From: an uncultured Alphaproteobacteria bacterium
Lineage (GTDB): Bacteria > Pseudomonadota > Alphaproteobacteria > RF32 > CAG-239
Length of the DNA stretch: 58,594 nt
Direction of reading: 5' to 3'
Assembly: GCA_944393725.1 (NCBI GenBank)
Contig: CALYBC010000009.1
Coordinates: 1 to 58,594 of the forward strand
The first letter of the stretch is position 1. The number at the start of each line of letters is the position of its first letter. Both the position numbers and the translations under genes were made by a program. Below are positions 1 to 6,630 of the stretch, piece after piece. The notes under the pieces were generated by a model. It was not told the DNA's origin. It searched no databases and saw nothing but the letters and a program-made list of their open reading frames with translations.

Positions 1-6
1 AATAAC

Positions 7-69
7 TCATCCTCCGGATTTATTCCGAGGGTATCCTCTATATCGTCATCCTCCGGATTTATTCCGAGG
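7..69. repeat. Two copies of an imperfect palindromic repeat
   Basis: A 24-base unit beginning TCATCCTCCGGATT and ending TTCCGAGG occurs at 7-30 and again at 46-69. Each copy has CCTC and GAGG arms and could fold into a short hairpin. The unit resembles the palindrome at 101-127 in layout (TCAT at one edge, CTCGG/CCGAG arms), so all three may be members of one dispersed intergenic family. No coding role is visible. Confidence 0.7.
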
Positions 70-100
70 ATCTCATAAGCTGTGGCACATTGTTTTACTG

Positions 101-127
101 GATTCTCGGGTCAAGCCCGAGAATGAC
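101..127. repeat. Dispersed intergenic palindrome, copy 1
   Basis: ATTCTCGGG and CCCGAGAAT flank a four-base centre, giving a perfect 9-bp hairpin followed by GAC. A near-identical palindrome with a different centre lies at 4050-4075. It sits downstream of a minus-strand gene, but no T-tract follows it, so it reads as a REP-like repeat more than a terminator. Confidence 0.75.
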
Positions 128-218
128 CTAAAAGAAAAATAGTTGTTAAATTGAATACATTATAGAGAAGATGTTAATACATGAATTTTTATTTAGCTAT
201 AATATTAAGGCGAGATTT

Positions 219-1886
219 CTAATTATAACTATTAGATTTGTATGCCTTTATAATCTGTTGATTAATATTTGTTTTTTGAGAAGTGCGAGGAACACGCGTT
301 AGTGTAGATAGTCCTCTTAATTCATTAATTCTGTCTTTTGAGGTGGGTTGTTTTTCTGATAGGTGGTTGGTGTTTTTGTATGTGGTATTTGGGGGTAGAA
401 TAGTATTGCCTTTACATTTGATATTTGCTCCACTAGGGAGTTTTAATTCTTTTATTTTTGAGAAATCTTGATCACTAAACACTATTGCTGCAGATTTCAT
501 TTGAGATAGATCAAGTGTTGTTCCTTCTCTTAATTTCACGTTTTCTAAAAAGAATAGGTTACAAGAGTTTGGGGCTTTAATTTCTTTGATCGCCGACATA
601 TCACAGTCTGAAATTCCAACTATTCCGGTACAATTATGTAAATCAAGTATATTGGTTTCTTGGGATAGAGTGCAATTACTGAGATTAAATCCTCCTTTAA
701 ACATTACATTATTTAAGTTTTTCGGTATCATTGATGAAATATTAGCATTGTTTATTTCGTATTTGCCGTCTTGATTTTTGGTAATGTCTTTTCCAAAGAT
801 TAGACCGTCAAATTGTAACTCGGAAGTATCTTTTTCTAAAGGATAGAGCTTTCTCTGGTATTCAACAGGTTTAAAATCAGCTATTTGTTTGTTGATGCGT
901 TCAACCATAAAATCATTTTTTTCGTTAGTGTCATAAGGAGTGTGTATTTTTGCAAATTTTTTCCAGTCTTCGGAAAAATAACCATTTTTATCGGCAATTT
1001 GGACAACTTTATCTTTTGTTGTTAGATAGATTGCTTTTACAGGGTTTCGTTCGGGTATAATTAGTGTTTCATAGTCAGGTCTATTGTCTGGGTGTCCCTT
1101 ACATTCTTCTGAACCATATGGACTTTCAATCTCTGCCATACCGTAAAATCGTTGGCCTTTACTGAGCTCAAATTCATATAAAAATCCATATGCCATTTTT
1201 CCTTTGTTTTCTATTTCTATTTCATTAAAGCTATATCCATTCCCTTTTTTGCCATCAGAATATTCAATTGATGTTCTGACATCATTTGAGGCATAAACTC
1301 CGTCTCTTTTACGGTTATGAGGTGTTATTGCATACGGATTATCTCCAAGAGTACCGCCGCGATATAAACTGTTAGTATTAGACGCAAAAATTACAGAAGG
1401 TTGTGATAGGGCTGTTTCTAATTGTTGAGATATAAACTTGCTGATATCGGTCTGCTGGGGATTGTTTTTGTTAATATCTATAATTTTGTTCTCATATGTT
1501 CGTGTAATTGCCGGAATTAGGTTTTCTTTGCTGACGGGCATTGCTCTGCTGGTTTTTATATTATGTTTTTCCATAATTTCAAAAAGGTCTGCCGTTGCCT
1601 TTATCGCATCATCGGAGGATAGTATGGGGGAGCGGATTCCGGTTCCGTCAACAACAAAACTATTCATATCATCCTTTACTTTAGAACTGTAAAAAGGGAT
1701 TGCATTAATTCCGTTTTCACGCAAAATGTTTACAATATCTGCAATATCGTTGTTTTTTAGTGAAAGTCCTAATGACACAGAAACCGGACTATCTATATTA
1801 TTAAAATGATCTGAAAAAATCTCACTTAATATTTTTTCATTGGAAGATTGTGATATCATTTCGCTTATAAGATGCCGATTATCCAT
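219..1886 (-). CDS. Large accessory protein with ADP-ribosyltransferase-like core and C-terminal repeats
   Basis: A 555-residue protein of no recognised family. Residues about 170-295 contain LYRGG (Arg176), GVYAS (Ser200) and YETLIIP (Glu273) in the order and context of the R-S-E class of ADP-ribosyltransferase folds, where Arg binds NAD, Ser supports the active site and Glu is catalytic. Residues about 380-485 carry irregular repeats around DFS.IKELK.P and L..C.., suggesting a stacked beta or leucine-rich-like region. No signal peptide or membrane segment is seen. AAGGAAT lies six bases before the ATG. It lies alone beside dispersed repeats and small membrane-protein genes, which fits a horizontally acquired effector or toxin. 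The ART assignment is inference from motif order; other NAD-binding or purely structural roles remain possible. Confidence 0.5.
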   Translation of the reverse strand: MDNRHLISEMISQSSNEKILSEIFSDHFNNIDSPVSVSLGLSLKNNDIADIVNILRENGINAIPFYSSKVKDDMNSFVVDGTGIRSPILSSDDAIKATADLFEIMEKHNIKTSRAMPVSKENLIPAITRTYENKIIDINKNNPQQTDISKFISQQLETALSQPSVIFASNTNSLYRGGTLGDNPYAITPHNRKRDGVYASNDVRTSIEYSDGKKGNGYSFNEIEIENKGKMAYGFLYEFELSKGQRFYGMAEIESPYGSEECKGHPDNRPDYETLIIPERNPVKAIYLTTKDKVVQIADKNGYFSEDWKKFAKIHTPYDTNEKNDFMVERINKQIADFKPVEYQRKLYPLEKDTSELQFDGLIFGKDITKNQDGKYEINNANISSMIPKNLNNVMFKGGFNLSNCTLSQETNILDLHNCTGIVGISDCDMSAIKEIKAPNSCNLFFLENVKLREGTTLDLSQMKSAAIVFSDQDFSKIKELKLPSGANIKCKGNTILPPNTTYKNTNHLSEKQPTSKDRINELRGLSTLTRVPRTSQKTNINQQIIKAYKSNSYN

Positions 1887-1996
1887 GTGTAAATTCCTTA
1901 TATGTATGCTATTTACAATAAATTATATCAATTTAGCCATGTAAAGTAAATGATATATTATCATCTATGGTGATTTGCTGTGGTAAACGGTATCTT

Positions 1997-2338
1997 CTAA
2001 TCTTGCCGGCAGATGTTGAGATTGTAGTCCCATGTTCCTTTTTCTGCTTCCAGGCAGGAAATACTGTCATGAAGCAATTTTATGACAGGAATTCTGCCCA
2101 TCAACAAAAAGATTATTAAGCTCAATATAAATACAATATAGGCAATTTTGCGATATTTTTTAATAAAGGTAATTAAAAAAGAAAATGAGCAAACGAACAT
2201 TACAAGTATGTATGCGTATCGCAGATAGGGGTTAATCTCTGTTGTATTGATATATTCGACAGCAAAGCCTACTGTCAATGTAATCAACACCAACAGCTTC
2301 AACAGTATCCTAGCGATAAATAACATTCGTTTACTCAT
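1997..2338 (-). CDS. Small three-helix membrane protein, paralogue of its upstream neighbour
   Basis: A 113-residue protein with three strongly hydrophobic segments (about 8-26, 38-59 and 63-84) and a soluble tail holding two cysteines near the C-terminus (SCLEAE and ICRQD). The core starting INPYL..AY and ending SLIIFLL aligns with the 90-residue protein encoded just upstream (INPYL..AY to SLIVFLL), so the two are tandem paralogues. GAGG precedes the ATG by six bases. It is the last gene of a minus-strand run of five small membrane-protein genes. No known family recognised. A role in envelope stress, toxin-antitoxin or immunity cannot be chosen from sequence. Confidence 0.7.
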   Translation of the reverse strand: MSKRMLFIARILLKLLVLITLTVGFAVEYINTTEINPYLRYAYILVMFVCSFSFLITFIKKYRKIAYIVFILSLIIFLLMGRIPVIKLLHDSISCLEAEKGTWDYNLNICRQD

Positions 2339-2356
2339 TTTTACCTCTATAATTGA

Positions 2357-2629
2357 TTATAGCAATTCTAAAAACATAGAGCTGTTATCCAGCAATAAGA
2401 AAACAATCAAGCTTATAAAAAATACCATATAAGAAACTTTGCTTATTTTAGGAAAGATGGTAAGTCCTATTGAGACAACACAAGCAATGAGAGAGGTAAA
2501 ATATGCAAATAACAAATAAGGATTGATATTGGTTACTTCCTTATATTTTATTGCCAAAATCACCAACAAACAAAAGCCTATGAAAGCTTTTACCGAAAAG
2601 ATAAGAGCATGCCATAATTTTTGTATCAT
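2357..2629 (-). CDS. Small three-helix membrane protein, paralogue
   Basis: A 90-residue, almost entirely hydrophobic protein with three predicted membrane segments (about 11-28, 37-57 and 65-82). It shares the INPYL..AY motif and the final hydrophobic helix with the downstream 113-residue protein but lacks that protein's cysteine-bearing tail. AGGAGA lies seven bases before the ATG. Only 18 bases separate it from the downstream gene and 24 from the upstream 38-codon gene, which supports one transcript. Function unknown. Confidence 0.7.
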   Translation of the reverse strand: MIQKLWHALIFSVKAFIGFCLLVILAIKYKEVTNINPYLLFAYFTSLIACVVSIGLTIFPKISKVSYMVFFISLIVFLLLDNSSMFLELL

Positions 2630-2653
2630 TTTATGTTCTCCTAATTTTCATTG

Positions 2654-2770
2654 TCAAGCTAACACAATATAAAGCAGACTAAATAAGGCGATAGCTATAA
2701 CCGTACCCCAAGCATAAAAGAGGGATAACTTAAACAAAGAATGCAAATAAATCATAATCTTTTCTGTCAT
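2654..2770 (-). CDS. 38-residue single-pass membrane peptide
   Basis: A short reading frame on the minus strand beginning MTEKIMIYL and ending LLYIVLA. It is one hydrophobic helix with a short charged N-terminus. AAGGAC lies six bases before the ATG, and the frame sits between two other small membrane-protein genes of the same strand with normal operon spacing. Its reality rests on ribosome-binding site, context and hydrophobicity. Hydrophobic peptides of this size can be type I toxins or small subunits of membrane complexes; nothing here decides between them. Confidence 0.55.
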   Translation of the reverse strand: MTEKIMIYLHSLFKLSLFYAWGTVIAIALFSLLYIVLA

Positions 2771-2844
2771 TTGATTGTCCTTATTTTAATTAAGACGAGC
2801 CGGCATTTAGGCGATAGATTTTTGCAAAAATGCCAGCACGGATA

Positions 2845-2988
2845 CTAATCAAGAAAATTTCCAAAAATCATGGCCGCAAATATAACGCTTGCAAAAGTAA
2901 AACTCCCTGATATTGCAATAGCGATGATATATAGAAATATTTTTAAGTATTTACCACTGTTTTTTGATATATTTTCCCACCAGTTCAT
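2845..2988 (-). CDS. 47-residue single-pass membrane peptide
   Basis: A minus-strand frame beginning MNWWENISK and ending MIFGNFLD, with a long hydrophobic stretch from about residue 16 to 43. AAAGGAAA lies five bases before the ATG. It is the second gene of the five-gene run of small membrane proteins, 77 bases below the 67-residue gene. The Trp-rich amphipathic N-terminus followed by one or two helices is typical of small membrane-integrated peptides. No family recognised. Confidence 0.55.
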   Translation of the reverse strand: MNWWENISKNSGKYLKIFLYIIAIAISGSFTFASVIFAAMIFGNFLD

Positions 2989-3065
2989 TACAATTTCCTT
3001 TTGGATTTTTTATATATTAGTAAATCATTCCTTAAATGAAAAAAACTTTAAGAGGAATTTTATGT

Positions 3066-3269
3066 CTAGATAGGAAAATCACAGCGATTATTTACGCAAT
3101 CGGTTTCATCATATCTGTTTTCTAGGCATCGTTTTAAACATTCCTCGGTAGTGTTATTATCAAAAATACGGATGATTACAAAGCATATAATCATAAACAA
3201 CACAAAAAAGGCAATTACCTTAAAGCAAAATTGTAAAAGCTTCAAAATAGGTTTAATTATTTTCGCCAT
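3066..3269 (-). CDS. 67-residue membrane-anchored protein with four-cysteine tail
   Basis: The N-terminal 35 residues hold a basic start (MAKIIKPILK) and one strongly hydrophobic helix. The C-terminal 30 residues are polar and contain four cysteines spaced C-x3-C and C-x4-C (ECLKRC, DCVNNRC), compatible with two disulfides in the periplasm or a small metal site. AGGAA lies six bases before the ATG. It is the first gene of the run, with a plausible promoter at 3333-3361. Not assigned to any family; with its neighbours it looks like part of one envelope-located system. Confidence 0.65.
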   Translation of the reverse strand: MAKIIKPILKLLQFCFKVIAFFVLFMIICFVIIRIFDNNTTEECLKRCLENRYDETDCVNNRCDFPI

Positions 3270-3332
3270 TGGTTATTCCTATAATCTAAGTTGTTTATAA
3301 TTTTCCAACTGTTATTAATTTTTACACCGAGT

Positions 3333-3361
3333 ATAGTAGAACAAAATAAAAACATTGTAAA
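3333..3361 (-). promoter_or_regulatory. Predicted sigma70-type promoter of the small membrane-protein operon
   Basis: Read on the minus strand, TTTACA and TACTAT are separated by 17 bases, about 65 bases before the first start codon at 3269. It is divergent from the promoter of the structured RNA at 3437-3465. Confidence 0.45.
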
Positions 3362-3436
3362 TATAATTTTGGCGATATCTAAAATATTTTTATAACATCA
3401 TAGGTTTGGGGTTACGGTTGTGAACATAAAAACTGC

Positions 3437-3465
3437 TTGCCAAATGTTGTAATCTGCTCTAGCTT
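3437..3465 (+). promoter_or_regulatory. Predicted promoter of structured RNA, copy 1
   Basis: TTGCCA and TAGCTT are separated by 17 bases. The second copy of the cassette has TTGTAA-17-TAATTT at exactly the aligned position (35658-35630, minus strand), although the flanking bases have diverged. Conserved spacing relative to the RNA start supports a real promoter. Confidence 0.6.
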
Positions 3466-3471
3466 ATCTCT

Positions 3472-3640
3472 TGCCAAAGCGAGAGGCTTTGGTGGTGTCT
3501 GAAAAACATCTCATGTAGATAAATCCTCCCTATTGGAGGAGTGGGCGAGATAAGCATGCTTTTGGCATGGCGAATAAGCCTGACTGTCTACATGCAGTTT
3601 TTCAGCTCCTCCGCCTTAGTTTTTTAAGGCGGTTTTGTTT
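3472..3640 (+). ncRNA. Structured RNA upstream of HTH gene, copy 1
   Basis: About 169 nt from a predicted start near 3472 to a T-rich tract after a terminator hairpin. Visible helices are: CCAAAGC/GCTTTGG (3474-3480/3486-3492); CTGAAAAAC/GTTTTTCAG (3499-3507/3597-3605); CATGTAGA/TCTACATG (3512-3519/3587-3594); TCCTCC/GGAGGA (3524-3529/3535-3540); GCATGC with a TTTTG loop (3554-3559/3565-3571, one bulge); and terminator CCGCCTTA/TAAGGCGG (3611-3618/3625-3632). The copy at 35456-35623 keeps every helix. Five base pairs change on both sides, which is direct evidence for the fold. GGAGGAG (3535-3541) can also pair with CTCCTCC (3606-3612) next to the terminator, a possible switch. It could be a free sRNA, an attenuating leader of the HTH gene, or both. 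It was not matched to a known class; a faint 6S-like similarity near AGCATGCT was noted but is not claimed. Confidence 0.75.
3611..3640 (+). terminator. Intrinsic terminator or attenuator before the HTH gene, copy 1
   Basis: CCGCCTTA and TAAGGCGG form an 8-bp stem with a six-base loop followed by TTTTGTTTT. The stem is identical in the second cassette, where the following tract is TTTTGTTTTTT. It lies 35 bases before the HTH start codon, so HTH expression probably needs read-through or a secondary start. Confidence 0.75.
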
Positions 3641-3674
3641 TAATCATGAACAAAATTTATGGGGAGTTAAAACT

Positions 3675-3896
3675 GTGAATCTAAAACAAGAATTAAGAGA
3701 AAAATTGTCGATTGAATTGCGAAGACTCAGGCAAGAAAAAGGCTTGAGCATTCAAGAAGTGGCACTAATGTCGCCTTTGTCGGTACAGATGATATATGAT
3801 ATGGAGCAAGGCAACCGCCGCCGCTATAATCTTTATCAGCGACTGCTTAAATTTTATGGCAAGAGATTAGAGTTTACAATAAAGGACTTAGAGTGA
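3675..3896 (+). CDS. 73-residue HTH (Xre-like) regulator, cassette copy 1
   Basis: The short protein is a single helix-turn-helix domain: LRRLRQEKGLSIQEVA, a turn at MSPLS, then a recognition helix ending YDMEQGN, and a basic tail with YNLYQRLLKFYGK. I chose the GTG at 3675 because it aligns exactly with the ATG of the second copy, gives the same 73-residue length, follows GGGGAG, and avoids reading through the structured RNA. The two copies differ at about 14 of 73 positions, mostly conservative. The identical pre-start sequence AGTTAAAACT in both copies has AGTT/AACT arms and could be an operator for autoregulation. A DNA-binding regulator is likely; an antitoxin-like role is possible, but no toxin gene follows. 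Confidence 0.8.
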   Translation: MNLKQELREKLSIELRRLRQEKGLSIQEVALMSPLSVQMIYDMEQGNRRRYNLYQRLLKFYGKRLEFTIKDLE

Positions 3897-4091
3897 TTAA
3901 AACGGCGTATAATGGGCAACTAATACAGAAACCTCCTTTAAGGCTAGGTCATGTACCGCTAGTACACTCCCGTCGCCCTAAAAAAAGTTTTCTTATTATT
4001 TGCCTCATTCTCCACCGTTTTGAAAAAACTCGTGTTGCGGGGGAAAAGAGATTCTCGGGACACGCCCGAGAATGAATAACTCATATTTAGC
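3897..4091. other. Gap with no supported gene
   Basis: The stretch from the HTH stop to the terminator at 4092 holds only the dispersed palindrome at 4050-4075. The short open frames here have no ribosome-binding site and no recognisable protein features. Confidence 0.5.
4050..4075. repeat. Dispersed intergenic palindrome, copy 2
   Basis: GATTCTCGGG, a four-base centre, then CCCGAGAATGA matches the palindrome at 101-127. The sequence just after it, AATAACTCAT, also matches the first ten bases of the window, so another copy may end immediately before the window start. Confidence 0.75.
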
Positions 4092-4124
4092 AAAAATCCC
4101 CTCGGTTTTGCCCGAGGGGATTTT
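4092..4124. terminator. Bidirectional terminator
   Basis: CCCCTCGG and CCGAGGGG (4098-4105/4112-4119) with A-rich and T-rich flanks form a strong symmetric hairpin. It can end the glycan operon arriving from the right and the HTH transcript arriving from the left. Confidence 0.85.
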
Positions 4125-4138
4125 AGGTTTATTAATTA

Positions 4139-5434
4139 TTATTTTTTTGTTCTAAATTTTATTACTCCTAATATTGAATATTTTAATGCATCATTTTTTT
4201 CGGTGATACTAAAAACAGTGAGACCTAAAAATTTTATTTTTTTGATTACTTTGTTTTTTTTATTTTTTTGAATTTGTATATCTTCTTGTATTCGTGAATA
4301 TAAATTATCACTTTTACTAATTTCAATTTTATTTAGGGCTTCTTTATATTTTTGGATAATATTTGATGGGATGGATGTTAAATTATTTTGTTTAATATTC
4401 CAAAAAGTTAAATTAACACATTTTTTCTTTATGTTTTGTGATACAAGCAAATCTTTAAGGTGTTCTTTTTTTATAATGAAGCTGTCTTTTTGGGTGTTAA
4501 AGGCTTCTTTGCCTTTATTTGTTCTTATTATAATACTATTGGCACCTTTGATATCTCTGCTTTTGTTAATGTAATTATCTCCTATTGAAATATCTGCATG
4601 GTGGTTAAGTTTGTCCAGACAATATAAACATCTTTCCAGCTCAAAATAATCTTTTACTTCCATTCGTTCTGTATTGGGCAGATTTATGTAAGAGCTGTCT
4701 TCAAATTCTATTCTGATATTGCCCGGCCAATTTCCGGCTTTTTTGTCTCTAAAAAAGAATTTATTTATTTGTTTATTTTTGCATTTGGGATGTTTTTTAA
4801 AATATTCAACTACACCATAATTCATTGTCTTGTCACAAAATAATCCAAGCAATAAATAGTTTTCTCTTGGTAGCTTCTTTATTCTTATAAAATTTAATAT
4901 TGCAGATATGACACATCCGGTAGCTACTATGATAATTTTTTTATTGGGGTTGTGTAGCATATATTCACAAGTCTTGGTGTGCGATACAGTAAGATATCTG
5001 CTTTTTTGAGTATTGTTAAATGGAGAGGCAGATGTGAATATTTTTGTGCTTAGTTGTTGTTCGTATTTGTAGTCGTCAATTAAAAAAGCGCAATCGTATA
5101 ACTTGTCAGATAATAAACCTTTTATCATTTGGGTAATGAAGCCGCCACTTGTTGAATTTGCTAAAATATCAGAATTTTTTGCTTGAACCGTGTAGGTTTC
5201 CAAGATGTTACCTGTTATGTATTTTTCAGGTGATTTTATTTTATTATATTCTGAAAAATTATTAATTGGGCATGTTTGCAGACATATACCGCAGTTAATG
5301 CAGCTATCACTTATATAAGGAAAAAAATTGTAACCGTTTCTTTTTATCTCAATACATTTTTTGGGGCAAGCGGCTGCGCAAATACCACATTGGATGCATA
5401 AGTTTTGATCTTTTACGGTATTAATATTATTCAT
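4139..5434 (-). CDS. Coenzyme F420 hydrogenase beta-subunit-like Fe-S protein of glycan cluster
   Basis: A 431-residue protein. The N-terminus carries two 4Fe-4S motifs, C13-x2-C-x2-C-x3-C23 and C45-x2-C-x2-C-x3-C55, each ending in CP. The body matches the FrhB/FdhB beta-subunit family found in polysaccharide loci, with TSGGF and the CLYCLDKL segment. Such proteins are flavin/Fe-S oxidoreductase-like and often neighbour a polysaccharide pyruvyl transferase, as here, where the coding ends overlap by eight bases. The substrate is unknown; a redox change on a sugar or a pyruvyl group is an inference. The C-terminus ends ILGVIKFRTKK, a basic tail resembling those of neighbouring transferases. Last gene of the operon. 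Confidence 0.75.
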   Translation of the reverse strand: MNNINTVKDQNLCIQCGICAAACPKKCIEIKRNGYNFFPYISDSCINCGICLQTCPINNFSEYNKIKSPEKYITGNILETYTVQAKNSDILANSTSGGFITQMIKGLLSDKLYDCAFLIDDYKYEQQLSTKIFTSASPFNNTQKSRYLTVSHTKTCEYMLHNPNKKIIIVATGCVISAILNFIRIKKLPRENYLLLGLFCDKTMNYGVVEYFKKHPKCKNKQINKFFFRDKKAGNWPGNIRIEFEDSSYINLPNTERMEVKDYFELERCLYCLDKLNHHADISIGDNYINKSRDIKGANSIIIRTNKGKEAFNTQKDSFIIKKEHLKDLLVSQNIKKKCVNLTFWNIKQNNLTSIPSNIIQKYKEALNKIEISKSDNLYSRIQEDIQIQKNKKNKVIKKIKFLGLTVFSITEKNDALKYSILGVIKFRTKK

Positions 5435-6629
5435 TTTCTAAGTATTCCCATAATCTATTAAAGCAGCTGTTTTGTTGTATTATTTCGAGTCTTGATTTAA
5501 TAGTGTTTTTTTCGGTGTTGAGATTTTCGATTAATTCATCTAATTTTGACAATATACTTTGGTTGTCAAGTTCTGTTCTCGCATCAAACATATATGCTTT
5601 TTGTCCTAGGTTGTCTGTGAGTTCAGCGTATTTTACGGCCCATCCTATGACTAAGCATGGTATTAATTGTTTGTATGCGTGAACAATGGAGTGAAATCTT
5701 GATGATATTATAAAATCAAAGTTAGGTAGTATGTCCGAAAATTCTATGCAATTAAAATAGTCTTCAAGTAATACGACTTTGTCGCTATTAAACATTGATT
5801 TTATTGTATGGCAAATTTTAATGTCGCTTAAGTCATAATAAGAAATATAGACCATGTAGTCTTTGTGGATTAGTGCATTTATTATTTCTTTGTATGTATT
5901 ATACAGTTTTTCGTTATCTGCTCTTTCAAATACTCTGGCATTGGGAATAATTAAGGCTTTGCGATTGTTATTATTAAAATATGTTGTTGTATCTTTTGTT
6001 TTTAAGGTTTTGTATATACCTTCATATTTTTTATTTGACTCTAAAACTATATCACTGGAAAGCACAATATTTTGTAGTCCGATTGCTTGTAATAAATCAT
6101 ATCCATCTTTTTCGCGACAAAATATTTTATCTGCTTTGGCCAAATATTTGATGACTTCTTTTTTTCCTTTGGCAAAATTAAATGGACCAAAAGATTGTGG
6201 TAAGAAATAAATTTGTTTTTTATATTTTTTTGCAATCTTAATTATATCAATCATACGCTTATTTGGTGTTTTTCCCCATTGTGAGGAAAGAGCATAGCCG
6301 CTGATATCCAGTATGATATCACAATTAAGATACTCATTAACCACTCTATACTTTTTACAGGAGATGTTAAATTTTGAGCAAATGGCTTGTTTGGTTTTGT
6401 AGAATATATATCTTAGTGGATTTAGTAAAATTTTTCTTGCTCTTTTGCTTTCTTCTACAATTGTAATATTATCGAAATCTTCAGGATTAATTTTTTCTAT
6501 ACCATGGCCGCATAAAACAGTAATGCAGTTTTCAGGGTTTCTTTTTTTTAATTCTGTAATTACGGTATAAAGCATTGATTCTGCACCCTTGTTGCCAAAT
6601 CCTGCTCCGGTAATTATATATTTACTCAT
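5427..6629 (-). CDS. Polysaccharide pyruvyl transferase family protein
   Basis: A 400-residue cytoplasmic protein that opens with the family signature GAGFGNKGAES (about residues 8-18). It has the later ILPNFDFIISSRFHSIVHA segment typical of CsaB/WcaK-type enzymes, including the conserved SRFH. The family transfers ketal-linked pyruvate from phosphoenolpyruvate to a sugar in exopolysaccharide, LPS or cell-wall polymers. It follows the GT2 gene after a one-base gap and overlaps the Fe-S gene downstream. Which sugar it modifies cannot be read. Confidence 0.85.
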   Translation of the reverse strand: MSKYIITGAGFGNKGAESMLYTVITELKKRNPENCITVLCGHGIEKINPEDFDNITIVEESKRARKILLNPLRYIFYKTKQAICSKFNISCKKYRVVNEYLNCDIILDISGYALSSQWGKTPNKRMIDIIKIAKKYKKQIYFLPQSFGPFNFAKGKKEVIKYLAKADKIFCREKDGYDLLQAIGLQNIVLSSDIVLESNKKYEGIYKTLKTKDTTTYFNNNNRKALIIPNARVFERADNEKLYNTYKEIINALIHKDYMVYISYYDLSDIKICHTIKSMFNSDKVVLLEDYFNCIEFSDILPNFDFIISSRFHSIVHAYKQLIPCLVIGWAVKYAELTDNLGQKAYMFDARTELDNQSILSKLDELIENLNTEKNTIKSRLEIIQQNSCFNRLWEYLENE

Positions 6630-6630
6630 C

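Noticed and set aside
3540..3600. 6S RNA assignment for the cassette RNA
   Set aside because: A short similarity around AGCATGCT and AAGCCT is not enough; the overall layout with several inner hairpins and two copies beside HTH genes does not match the single long 6S hairpin.
3567..3674. N-terminal extension of the HTH protein from an upstream ATG
   Set aside because: It lies inside the structured RNA and terminator, has no counterpart in the second copy, and the GTG at 3675 aligns with the other start.
3893..4075. 60-residue frame after the HTH gene
   Set aside because: No ribosome-binding site, no protein-like pattern, and it runs through the dispersed palindrome.
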